Positions 32,166 through 39,833 of a stretch of 64,000 bases of DNA are shown here, piece after piece. A program made the translations under genes and the position numbers. The DNA lies in assembly GCF_009765355.1 (NCBI RefSeq), contig NZ_VTHK01000019.1, positions 62,001-126,000 on the forward strand, given 5' to 3'. The notes below the pieces were generated by a model, which did no database searches, was not told where the DNA came from, and saw only the letters and a list, made by a program, of their open reading frames with translations. Origin of the DNA: Amycolatopsis anabasis. Its GTDB lineage: Bacteria; Actinomycetota; Actinomycetes; Mycobacteriales; Pseudonocardiaceae. How positions within the stretch are numbered: the first letter of the stretch is position 1; the number at the start of each line of letters is the position of its first letter.

Positions 32166-33167
32166 TTACGGCTTGAACGTCTTCAGGTGATCGATCACCA
32201 CGAACCGGCTCGACGGGCTCGCCTTCGCCACCGCGCGGCGTAGCGGTTCCACGCCGCCGAAGTCCTTGGCGGGCTCGTCGAGCGGGTAGTCGAAGTCGTC
32301 CCAGTGGGTCGGCAGCACGTATCGCGGGTACCCGACCGCGCGCAGCAGCCGTTCCGCGTAGGCCACCACGTTGCCGCCGCCGACCGGCATCAGCAGCACG
32401 TCCGGCCGCAGCCCGGCCAGTTCCGCCTCGACGAAGTTCGAGCCGCCGAAATCGAGCACGCTCGTGCCCCCGGCACTGGTCACCTGGTAGGCGAGCGTGC
32501 CGCCCTCGACCAGTTCCCGGATCGTCTTCGGCTCCGGCAGCCGCGGCAGCACCGGGTGCTCGGGATCGGGGTCGCCCAGGTTCAGCCCCGGGCGGGTCCC
32601 GGGGAACGGCACCTCGGCCCGCGGGCCCACCGCCGAATGCAGCGATCGCAGCACGCGGATCGAGTACCCGTCGAAGTTCAGGTACTCGCCGCCGCTGGCG
32701 ACCGCGAGCTGGTCCTCCGGCGCGCCGAGCGCGGCCATCAGGTTGAGATGCGTTTCGGTGCCGACTACCGTGGCGCCGGTTTTCCTTGCCAGATAAGGAA
32801 CATCGGTCAGGTGGTCGTAGTGTCCGTGGGTCACCAGGATGTGGTCGGCGCGCAGTTCCCCGCTGTCCACGTAGCGGTCGATCAGCGCGCGGTTGACCGA
32901 GATCGGTGTGTTCGGGTCCGCGCCTTCCTTGGTGTAGGTACCGGTTTTGAACCGGGTCAGCCAAGGGTCGATGAGGACGGTTTTCACGCGCTTGCCGTCC
33001 GCGGCGGGCATGCGGATCTCCCAGCCGTTGTTGCCCCACCAGCGAAGCTCCACATCGGACGGTTTCGGTATGGGTGCCGCCGCGGCGGTTCCGGCGCCCG
33101 CGAGCACCGCGGCCGCCCCCGCACCGAGAATCCCCCGCCTGCTGAACCGTTGTCGATCATTCGTCAC
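32166..33167 (-). CDS. Tat-exported metallo-beta-lactamase-fold hydrolase
   Basis: A 333-residue MBL-fold protein with a twin-arginine signal: RFSRRGILGAGAAAVLAGAG (residues about 7-26), predicted cleavage after AAA around residue 31. The metal site is THGHYDHLTD (about residues 113-122) with further ligands near SLHS and THWDDFDYP, an arrangement like the UlaG/N-acyl-phosphatidylethanolamine phospholipase D-like branch. A lipid phosphodiester or lactone substrate is possible. The folded, metal-loaded enzyme would be exported. It is divergent from the LysR gene, with about 83 bases between. Confidence 0.86.
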   Translation of the reverse strand: MTNDRQRFSRRGILGAGAAAVLAGAGTAAAAPIPKPSDVELRWWGNNGWEIRMPAADGKRVKTVLIDPWLTRFKTGTYTKEGADPNTPISVNRALIDRYVDSGELRADHILVTHGHYDHLTDVPYLARKTGATVVGTETHLNLMAALGAPEDQLAVASGGEYLNFDGYSIRVLRSLHSAVGPRAEVPFPGTRPGLNLGDPDPEHPVLPRLPEPKTIRELVEGGTLAYQVTSAGGTSVLDFGGSNFVEAELAGLRPDVLLMPVGGGNVVAYAERLLRAVGYPRYVLPTHWDDFDYPLDEPAKDFGGVEPLRRAVAKASPSSRFVVIDHLKTFKP

Positions 33168-33223
33168 GGCGGCCAGACAACACGGCCGCGGGCGCGCTGT
33201 CCAAGACCAGCCGGGCCGCGGAT

Positions 33224-33243
33224 CGATATCGCGGACGATATCG
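33224..33243. promoter_or_regulatory. Duplicated CGATATCG, candidate LysR binding site
   Basis: Two copies of the palindrome CGATATCG at 33224-33231 and 33236-33243 are separated by four bases, seven bases before the LysR start and about 57 bases from the divergent MBL gene. The spacing gives an ATAT-N8-ATAT dyad of LysR-box size. Autoregulation and control of the MBL gene are inferred. Confidence 0.5.
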
Positions 33244-33250
33244 TCGCAGC

Positions 33251-34207
33251 GTGGACCCCTTGCGGCAGCTCCGCTACTTCGTCGTGGTCGCCGAGGAACT
33301 TCACTTCGGCCGCGCCGCGGACCGGCTCGGCATCGCGCAGCCGCCGCTGAGCCAGAGCATCCGCAGGCTCGAACGCGATCTGGACGCCCGGCTGTTCGAC
33401 CGCGGTCGTCAGGTCCAGCTCACCGAGGCCGGGCAGATCCTGCTGGCCGAGGCCCGCGATCTGCTGGCCCGCTGGGAGCGCGCGACGACCCTGGTCGGCA
33501 AGGCCCACCGCGGCGAGATCGACGCGCTGCGCGCCGGGGTGCCGCCCGATCTGCCCGGGCGGGTGCTCGCCGCGATCCTCACCGAATTCGGCCGTGCCTG
33601 CCCGGACGTGCGGTTGGATCTGCAGGAGCTCACCACCGCCGAACAGGTGCGGCTGCTCGCCGACCGGGAACTGGACGCCGGGCTGCTGCAGCATCCGGTC
33701 GACGTGGTCGGCCTGGACACCGGCCCCGCGGTCGACACCCCGCTCGGCGTCCTGCTGCCGCGCGATTCGCCGCTGGAGGCCCGCACCGAACTCGACCTCG
33801 CCGACCTGGCCGGGGAGGGGCTGGTGATCTTTCCGCGCGCCGCCTCCCCCGGGCTCTACGACCGCACCCTGCGCACCTGCTGGGAACGGGGTTTCCGGCC
33901 GGCGAACGTGCGGCACGCGCGGAACCCGGAGTTCGTGCTCGGCCTGGTGCTGGCCGGGCACGGCGTCGCGTTCGAACCGGCGATCGCCGCCCGCCGGGAT
34001 CCGCGGGCGGTGTGGCGGCCGCTGACCGAGGGATCGCTGAGCTGGCGGATGTTCCTCGCCTGGCCGTCGGCGAGCCCGCATCCGCAGGCCGCCCGGCTCG
34101 CCGAGGTGGCGGCCGGGGTCCTGCAGGGCGACGGCGTCTCCACGCGCACGCCGACCGCGGACGAGGCGGCGACCCGCCCGTGGACCGTCGTCTACGGCCA
34201 CCGCTGA
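33251..34207 (+). CDS. LysR-family transcriptional regulator
   Basis: A 318-residue LysR regulator. The helix-turn-helix is at residues about 5-62 (LRQLRYFVVVAEELHFGRAA, then LGIAQPPLSQSIRRLERDL), and the periplasmic-binding-protein-like effector domain covers about 90-295 (VLPP-like LRAGVPPDLPGRVLAAIL, DAGLLQHPV). The HFGRAADRLGIAQPPLS wording is that of the BenM/CatR aromatic-acid subgroup, though the effector is unknown. It starts at GTG 33251 and is divergent from the Tat-exported MBL gene. It ends in front of paired hairpins that separate it from the beta-lactamase-like gene. Confidence 0.88.
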   Translation: MDPLRQLRYFVVVAEELHFGRAADRLGIAQPPLSQSIRRLERDLDARLFDRGRQVQLTEAGQILLAEARDLLARWERATTLVGKAHRGEIDALRAGVPPDLPGRVLAAILTEFGRACPDVRLDLQELTTAEQVRLLADRELDAGLLQHPVDVVGLDTGPAVDTPLGVLLPRDSPLEARTELDLADLAGEGLVIFPRAASPGLYDRTLRTCWERGFRPANVRHARNPEFVLGLVLAGHGVAFEPAIAARRDPRAVWRPLTEGSLSWRMFLAWPSASPHPQAARLAEVAAGVLQGDGVSTRTPTADEAATRPWTVVYGHR

Positions 34208-34325
34208 CCACCGGACCCGCGATTCGGCGACGAGGTGCGATCTCTCAGTCACCAAGAGATCCCGCCACCCCACATCTCCCGGCCGTCGGGAGGAAGGGAC
34301 CTTCGCTCCGGTATTTCGGGAGCGT

Positions 34326-34362
34326 GGGACCTTTACTACAGAAATACGTGAGTAAAGGTCCC
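34326..34362. terminator. Bidirectional terminator-like hairpin
   Basis: Twelve-base perfect arms GGGACCTTTACT (34326-34337) and AGTAAAGGTCCC (34351-34362) flank a 13-base loop, directly after the convergent LysR gene and four bases before the stop of the beta-lactamase-like gene. A second smaller hairpin (CGCTCC with GGAGCG) lies just upstream near 34303. Together they look like a termination zone for both strands. Confidence 0.7.
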
Positions 34363-34365
34363 TTG

Positions 34366-35301
34366 CTATCGCGGCTGCCGGGAGGCCGGTCCGGCGGGCG
34401 AGGACTCGCCTCGCACACACCGGGCGGGGCAAGGATGGCGGGTGATTTCGGTGACCGCGGCGAGCGCGGCTTCGCCGATGGCGCGGTCGACGTGCGGCAG
34501 CCGCTGTTCCAGGGTGTCGGCGCGGGTGAACACCGCCACCGCGTAGCGGCCGCCGTCCGGGTACTCCGCCACCCCGATCTCGGCGCGCATCCCGGGCAGG
34601 GTGCCGGTCTTCCCGGCGACCCGGACCTCGGGCGGGAATCCGGCGGTCAGCCGGTACCAGTTGATCTGCTGCCGCATCAGCGCACGCACCTGGGCGCAGG
34701 CTTCGGCCGGACCGGCCTCGTCCCGCCAGACGAGCTGGAGCAGCCTGGTCAGTTCGCGCGGAGTGCTCGCCGTGGCATGCCGCGGATCCAGGGCCCGCAT
34801 GGTGCCCACCTGGGCGGGCGTCAGCGCCGCGTACCGTTCGGCGAATTCCGCCGCGTCCCGTGCGCCGAGGTCCTCGATCATGGCCCGCAGGATGTCGCGC
34901 GGCGAGCCGTAGATCCGGGTGTTCGCCAGGCCCAGCTCGCGGACGAGCGAGCGCACGTTGGCCAGGCCCACCCGGTCGAAGAGCAAGTCGGCCGCGGTGT
35001 TGTCGCTCAACGACAACGCGAACAGCGCGGCGTCGCGCAGGCTGAACTCCACGTCGTCCGCGCATCCGGCGGTGCCGGTGCCGCCCAGCCGATCCGCGGC
35101 GCGGACGCGCACGCGATCGGCCGGATCGAGTTGCCCGGCCGCCACCTGCCGGGCGAACTCCAGCACGAGCGGGACCTTCACCACCGAGGACAGGACGACC
35201 GGTTCGTCCGCGCGGAGCCCGGCGCCGTGGTCGCAGCCGACGCAACGGGCGTGCAGGAAACCCCGCACGCCCGCGGCATCGAACACCGAAGAGATCGTCA
35301 C
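34366..35301 (-). CDS. Class A beta-lactamase-fold serine hydrolase without signal peptide
   Basis: A 311-residue protein with all three penicillin-interactive motifs: SxxK at S39-V-V-K42, SDN at 99-101 and KTG at 231-233. The loop around DPRHATASTPRELTRLLQL is class A-like. No signal peptide, Tat motif or membrane helix precedes the domain, so it would stay in the cytoplasm, unlike true beta-lactamases. Cysteines C20, C23 and C80 are unusual. Its GTG start overlaps the valine-dehydrogenase stop by four bases, so it is translationally coupled to that enzyme. A cytosolic peptide or amide hydrolase is possible; antibiotic resistance is not supported. Confidence 0.82.
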   Translation of the reverse strand: MTISSVFDAAGVRGFLHARCVGCDHGAGLRADEPVVLSSVVKVPLVLEFARQVAAGQLDPADRVRVRAADRLGGTGTAGCADDVEFSLRDAALFALSLSDNTAADLLFDRVGLANVRSLVRELGLANTRIYGSPRDILRAMIEDLGARDAAEFAERYAALTPAQVGTMRALDPRHATASTPRELTRLLQLVWRDEAGPAEACAQVRALMRQQINWYRLTAGFPPEVRVAGKTGTLPGMRAEIGVAEYPDGGRYAVAVFTRADTLEQRLPHVDRAIGEAALAAVTEITRHPCPARCVRGESSPAGPASRQPR

Positions 35302-36371
35302 ACGGTCAGGATGGACCGCAGCCGGGAGACTTCCGACATGCGCCGCTCGGCGAGCCGGTCGGCCGCCGTCACCGGGGGCACGCCCTCGGCTTCGGCCAGC
35401 GCGAACACCGCCTTGGTGGTGTCGAACAGCGCGGTCGCCTTCCGCTTCGCGCGGGCGAAGTCGAACCCGTGCAGCTCGTCGCTGACCTGGATCACCCCGC
35501 CCGCGTTGACCAGGTAGTCCGGCGCGAACAGGATGTCGCGCTCCTCCAGCTGCTTCTCGATCCCGGGGTGGGCGAGCTGGTTGTTCGCCGCCCCGCAGAC
35601 GACCTTCGCCCGCAGCCGGGGAACGGTTTCGTCGTCGAGCACGCCACCGAGCGCGCAGGGTGCGAACACGTCCAGTTCGGCGGCGAGCAGCGTGTCCGGG
35701 TGCTCGGCGACCTCGACGCCCGGGTGCGTGGCCCGGACGCGCTCGATCGCCGGTGCGGAGACGTCCGCGATCACGACCTGCGCCCCGGCCTCGACCAGGT
35801 GCTCGACGAGAATGTGGCCGACCTTGCCGACCCCGGACACCCCGACCCGGCGCCCGGCCAGGTCCGGAGTCCCCCAGAGGTGGTCGGCGGAGGCCCGCAT
35901 GCCTTGGAAGACACCGAAGGCGGTGAGCACCGAGGAGTCACCCGCACCGCCGTCCTCGGGTGACCGACCGGTCACGAACCGCGACTCGCGCGCCACCTGG
36001 TCCATATCGGCGACATAGGTGCCGACGTCACAGGCGGTGATGTAGCGGCCACCGAGCGACTGCACGAACCGGCCGTAGGCCCGCAGCAGCGCCTCGGACT
36101 TGTCGGTGGCGGGGTCGCCGATGATGACGGCCTTGCCACCACCGAGGTCGAGCCCGGCGAGTGCGTTCTTGTAGGCCATCCCCTTGGACAGCGCGAGCAC
36201 GTCGTCGAGTGCGTCGCTTTCGCTGGCATACGGATAGAACCGCGTGCCGCCGAGGGCGGGGCCGAGCGCGGTCGAGTAGATGGCGATGATCGCCTTCAGG
36301 CCGGTCGCCGCGTCATGGCAGAACACGACCTGTTCATGACCGCTTTCGCGGCCGAACACACCTTCGGTCAC
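35298..36371 (-). CDS. vdh: Valine/leucine dehydrogenase (Glu/Leu/Phe/Val dehydrogenase family)
   Basis: A 357-residue NAD-dependent amino-acid dehydrogenase, very like Streptomyces valine dehydrogenase in wording and length. Seen in order: GHEQVVFCHDAATGLKAIIA, ALGPALGGTRFYPYASE, YKNALAGLDLGGGKAVIIGD (catalytic Lys), ACDVGTYVADMD, the NAD fold GVSGVGKVGHILVEHL and CGAANNQLAHP. It oxidatively deaminates branched-chain amino acids to 2-keto acids, which feed catabolism or acyl-CoA starter units. The GTG at 36371 has AAAGGAG upstream. It is first in a two-gene operon with the cytosolic beta-lactamase-fold protein. Confidence 0.93.
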   Translation of the reverse strand: MTEGVFGRESGHEQVVFCHDAATGLKAIIAIYSTALGPALGGTRFYPYASESDALDDVLALSKGMAYKNALAGLDLGGGKAVIIGDPATDKSEALLRAYGRFVQSLGGRYITACDVGTYVADMDQVARESRFVTGRSPEDGGAGDSSVLTAFGVFQGMRASADHLWGTPDLAGRRVGVSGVGKVGHILVEHLVEAGAQVVIADVSAPAIERVRATHPGVEVAEHPDTLLAAELDVFAPCALGGVLDDETVPRLRAKVVCGAANNQLAHPGIEKQLEERDILFAPDYLVNAGGVIQVSDELHGFDFARAKRKATALFDTTKAVFALAEAEGVPPVTAADRLAERRMSEVSRLRSILTV

Positions 36372-36633
36372 GGTGGTGACTCCTTTGTCTCCGCCGGCTC
36401 GCGGTTCGTGGCGCGAGCCGGTTGATCCTGTTGTCAATTCTCCACGGTCACCACGGAAAAGGTCGTCTTCGCGCAGGGGCCGCCAGGGAAAACCTACCGT
36501 CTCCCGGCCGGTCCGGTCTCGCGCTCGCCCATTACAACTTCGATCACTGGTGTGATCCCCGCCGAACCCGCGACTCGGCGGCGAGCCGCGCAGCGTCTGG
36601 CGGGTCCGGCCGACCGATGACAGGCTGAGCGCC

Positions 36634-37401
36634 ATGGCCACCGAGTTGTCCGTCCGCCACGGCGGCGAAGGCGATCCGATCCTCCTGCTCCTGCACGGAC
36701 TCGGCGCGACCGGCGAAGTCTGGCGAGGCCTCGAGGCGCGGCTGCCCGAACTGTGGCCGGGCAGCTGGCTGGTCCCCGATCTCCCGGGCCACGGCCGATC
36801 CGCCCCGGCGCGCGAGTACTCCTTCGGCACCCTCGCCGCCGAACTCGCCGGTCTCGTCCCGCCCGGCCGCCCGGTCGCCGTCCTCGGCCATTCCCTGGGC
36901 GGGGTGCTCGCGCTGACCCTCGCGAGCGGCTGGTTCGGCGTCGCGGTCGTCGGGGCCTGCGGCCTGGGCATCAAGGTCCGCTGGACCGCCGACGACCTGT
37001 CGAAGGCGGCCGCGGTCGCCGCCCGCCCGGCGAAGGTGCTCCCCACCCGGGACGAAGCCGCCGAGCGCTGGCTCCGGATGTCCGGGCTCGCCGGGCTGTG
37101 GACGCCGGAGGTCGTCGACGCCGGGATCGCGGAGACCGGCGGCGGCTGGCGGGTGACGGTGGATCAGCGCGCTTTCGGCGTCGGCGCACCCGATCTGCCG
37201 GGACTGCTGGCCGCCGCGCGCGCCGAGGTGCTGCTCGCCGCCGGGGAGAACGACCCCATGTGCCCCGCCGAGCACCTGCGTTCCCTGCGCGTCGACCCGG
37301 TCATCCTCCCGGCGCTGGGCCACAACGCGCACGTCGAATCCCCGGCCGCGCTCGCGCCCCTGCTCCGGCGGCTGCACGCACCGGCCGCGGCGCACGCCTA
37401 G
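36634..37401 (+). CDS. Alpha/beta hydrolase
   Basis: A 255-residue alpha/beta-hydrolase-fold protein. The oxyanion segment LLLLHGLGATGEVWRGLE (about residues 16-33), the nucleophile elbow VLGHSLGGVLA (Ser at about 87) and the late acid/His region LAAGENDPMCP and LGHNAHVESP are complete. It is likely an esterase or C-C hydrolase of unknown substrate. It stands alone, divergent from valine dehydrogenase across 262 bases, and its TAG shares CTAG (37398-37401) with the stop of the convergent regulator gene. Confidence 0.86.
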   Translation: MATELSVRHGGEGDPILLLLHGLGATGEVWRGLEARLPELWPGSWLVPDLPGHGRSAPAREYSFGTLAAELAGLVPPGRPVAVLGHSLGGVLALTLASGWFGVAVVGACGLGIKVRWTADDLSKAAAVAARPAKVLPTRDEAAERWLRMSGLAGLWTPEVVDAGIAETGGGWRVTVDQRAFGVGAPDLPGLLAAARAEVLLAAGENDPMCPAEHLRSLRVDPVILPALGHNAHVESPAALAPLLRRLHAPAAAHA

Positions 37402-38336
37402 TCCCATTCCCAGGCGATACCGAGCACGCCCGGCTGGACCTGGCGGTCGAGGCGGTGCACCCAGCGGCCGCCGGTCAGGGTGAGTTCGCCGTCGGGCGCG
37501 CACGGACCGCCCTGCGCGCCGAACTGCGTGAGCTCGAAACAACGCACCGGCAACGCCGACTCCGCGAACCGGACCCCCAGCACATAGGTGTCCGCCGGAT
37601 ACCGGAAACCCCGGCGATAATCGAAGCTGGCGGCCGGCGACCGGATCCCGAACTCGTAGTCGAACAGGTGCGTCTCCCCGGCCCGCAACCGGCGGTCGAA
37701 CAGCAACTCGATCGCGATCACGGCCGCCTGGGAATGGCGGCTGATCCGCCCGAGCCGGCAATTCTCGTGGGCCAGCGGAAGAATCTCGCGGGCGTCACTC
37801 CCGGGTTCGGCCGAGTAGACGGCCAGGTGCCGATCCGGATCGTCCTCCACCGCCTGGACCACCATTCGCGTGCGCACCGAACGGATCGCCCGATCCAGGC
37901 CGACCGTCACCATGTCCTCGGAGAACAACACCCGCAATTTGTGGTCCGAAGGGCCCAATACCGGTTCGACCACTTGGGCCAAAGCGAGCGCGGGTTCGAG
38001 AATTCCGTCGTACCTGCGGCTCATCGCCGCACTCTTGGCGGTCCACCGCCCTCGCGGCCGGGGCGGGCCGAGCAGCGCGGCGAGCGAATGCGGCGGCAAC
38101 CCGACAATGCTTTCGATCGCCCGCACCGCGCGCAATGAGTCCGCGCGCTCCGGCCGGCTGCGGCCGCGCTGCCAGTAGCTGAGGCTGGCCATGCTGACGC
38201 GGATCCCGCGCTGTTCCAGGCGGTGCCGCAACCCTTCGAGGGTGAGCCCGCTGTGCTCGATCGACGCCCGCAGCGCGCTGTGGAACGGCCCGGTGCGCAA
38301 CAGAACGTCGACTCCGGGCGCATTCGCACCGGACAC
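37398..38336 (-). CDS. Putative XRE-like regulator with large C-terminal domain
   Basis: A 312-residue protein. Residues about 18-80 look like a helix-turn-helix (HSALRASIEHSGLTLEGLRH, then RVSMASLSYWQRGRSRPERA), and the rest forms a beta-rich domain of unknown class (YSAEPGSDAREILPLAHENC, FDYEFGIRSPAASFDYRRGF). The GTG at 38336 has GGAG six bases upstream and excludes the hairpin region at 38359-38382; a longer start at 38399 would include it. It is convergent with the alpha/beta hydrolase, sharing CTAG, and divergent from the M23 peptidase gene, a possible target. Function is otherwise unknown. Confidence 0.75.
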   Translation of the reverse strand: MSGANAPGVDVLLRTGPFHSALRASIEHSGLTLEGLRHRLEQRGIRVSMASLSYWQRGRSRPERADSLRAVRAIESIVGLPPHSLAALLGPPRPRGRWTAKSAAMSRRYDGILEPALALAQVVEPVLGPSDHKLRVLFSEDMVTVGLDRAIRSVRTRMVVQAVEDDPDRHLAVYSAEPGSDAREILPLAHENCRLGRISRHSQAAVIAIELLFDRRLRAGETHLFDYEFGIRSPAASFDYRRGFRYPADTYVLGVRFAESALPVRCFELTQFGAQGGPCAPDGELTLTGGRWVHRLDRQVQPGVLGIAWEWD

Positions 38337-38358
38337 CTCAGCCTCCAGCCTGACCGGT

Positions 38359-38382
38359 AAAACTGTGAAAGAACACAGTTTT
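38359..38382. promoter_or_regulatory. Perfect inverted repeat upstream of regulator gene
   Basis: Arms AAAACTGTG and CACAGTTTT (nine bases each, perfect) are separated by AAAGAA. The element is AT-rich against its surroundings and lies 22 bases before the regulator's start codon. It may be an operator for the regulator itself or a leader hairpin; the sequence does not decide. Confidence 0.55.
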
Positions 38383-38586
38383 CGACTTGTCGTCCACACA
38401 CATGACGGTTAACGAATTCGTGCCCCGCAGGTGACGCACGGGCAGCCACCGAAGTGACGATTAACAGTATTCGACGATTCGTTCAAAGAGCGCAAGGGAC
38501 TGTGGTCGGAGACCTTGACGAATACCCCGGCCGCGGTATTTCTTCAGGGCTCCCTGCTCGTTTTCTCCATCCCCTCTGGAGGACTG

Positions 38587-39792
38587 ATGTCCCTGTCCCC
38601 CATGCGATCGCGCCTGCTCGCGATCGCGGCCGGCCTGCTGGCCGGATCCGGATTCCTGCTGGCACCCCCGGCGCAGGCCACCCCGGACCTCGCCACCTCG
38701 GTGCGTGACACCATGCTCGCCGAACGCGGTGCGGCCGCCCGGCAGAGCTTCGAGATCAGTGCCCTTCCCGAACCGCTCGTGGAACCCACCCGCTCCGCCG
38801 GCGACTGGGCCTTCGGCACCACGACCATCCCGGCCCCCGCCACGGCGCACGCGGCCCCGGAAACCGCGCTGTTCGTGGCGCGGCACGACGCCCGCGGCTG
38901 GCGCGTCGCGCTGGACGGCACGGCCGGTTTCGTCGAACTCACCGGACAGGCCCCGGCCCAGGTCGTCGGCGCGGACGAGAAACGGCTGTTCGCGGACAAC
39001 TTCGCCGCGGCCCGCGCACCGCTGGCCGCCACCGGGCTCGGCCTGCCGTGGCCCAAGGGCGTGGCCTGGTGGATGGGCGGCGGTCCGCACGGCAACAGCG
39101 GGAACAGCCGCCCGTTCAGCTCGATCGACTTCAACGGCGGCGACGGCCGGGTGCTCTCGGCCGGGCCGGGCAAGGTGTACAAGAGCTGCGTCCGCGGGCG
39201 CAGCGCGCTGGTGAAGGTCGTGCACCCCAACGGTTACAGCACGACCTACTACCACATGTACAACCTCACCACGCTGGCCGACGGAAGTGCCGTGCAGGCC
39301 GGTACCTACCTCGGCCACATCGGCGTCGAACTGCCGTGCGGCGGCAGCGCGAGCGGCGATCACGTGCACTTCTCGCTGCTGCGCGGCGATTCGCACATCA
39401 GCGTGAACAACCAGTCGATCGGCGGCTGGGTGTTCCACGAGGGCGCGCGGGCCTACGCGGGATACGCCGAGCGGGCCGGGGTGCGGGTCGGCGTCGGCGG
39501 CCGGATCACCAACTACGGCGGCGACAACAACCCGAACCTGCCGAGCGGCACGGTCAACGGCGGCTCGAACGCCAGCGTGAACCTGCGCTCCGGGCCGGGC
39601 CTGAGCCACGACGTGGTGGGCACCGTGGACAACGGCTCGATCGTCTTCATCGCGTGCACCACGCGCGGTGAGGCCGTGGACGGCGTCTGGGGCCGCACCG
39701 ATCTGTGGAACCGCCTCGACACCGGCTCCTGGATCAGCGACGGCTTCGTCGACACGGGTTCCAACGACCCGGTCGCCCCGGCCTGCGCCTGA
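38587..39792 (+). CDS. Secreted M23 (LasA-type) peptidase with SH3 domain
   Basis: A 401-residue exported zinc endopeptidase. A signal peptide covers residues about 1-32 (MRSRLLAIAAGLLAGSGFLL then APPAQA). The M23 domain at about 140-275 has the LasA pattern: WMGGGPHGNSG and PFSSIDFNGGDG (zinc His and Asp), STTYYHMYN, and DHVHFSLLRG (catalytic/zinc His). A bacterial SH3-like domain at about 320-400 (ASVNLRSGPGLSHDVVGTVD) probably binds peptidoglycan. It should cleave cell-wall peptides. ATG at 38587 follows GGAGGACT. The divergent regulator and the hairpin upstream may control it. Confidence 0.88.
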   Translation: MSLSPMRSRLLAIAAGLLAGSGFLLAPPAQATPDLATSVRDTMLAERGAAARQSFEISALPEPLVEPTRSAGDWAFGTTTIPAPATAHAAPETALFVARHDARGWRVALDGTAGFVELTGQAPAQVVGADEKRLFADNFAAARAPLAATGLGLPWPKGVAWWMGGGPHGNSGNSRPFSSIDFNGGDGRVLSAGPGKVYKSCVRGRSALVKVVHPNGYSTTYYHMYNLTTLADGSAVQAGTYLGHIGVELPCGGSASGDHVHFSLLRGDSHISVNNQSIGGWVFHEGARAYAGYAERAGVRVGVGGRITNYGGDNNPNLPSGTVNGGSNASVNLRSGPGLSHDVVGTVDNGSIVFIACTTRGEAVDGVWGRTDLWNRLDTGSWISDGFVDTGSNDPVAPACA

Positions 39793-39804
39793 CGGCCTTC
39801 GAAA

Positions 39805-39833
39805 GGCGGCCGGTTCAACCCGAACCGGCCGCC
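39805..39833. terminator. Bidirectional terminator hairpin between peptidase and kynureninase genes
   Basis: Twelve-base perfect arms GGCGGCCGGTTC and GAACCGGCCGCC enclose a five-base loop AACCC. The right arm lies inside the last codons of the kynureninase-like gene and the loop includes its stop codon, so the hairpin serves both convergent genes with no spare sequence. Confidence 0.75.

Noticed and set aside
34366..35301. Antibiotic-resistance beta-lactamase
   Set aside because: Motifs are present, but there is no export signal, and the gene is coupled to valine dehydrogenase, so a resistance role is not supported.
38410..38586. Possible c-di-AMP (ydaO) riboswitch in the leader of the M23 peptidase gene
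   Set aside because: Cell-wall hydrolases often have one, and there are short helices, but I could not match the conserved core. A covariance search would decide.
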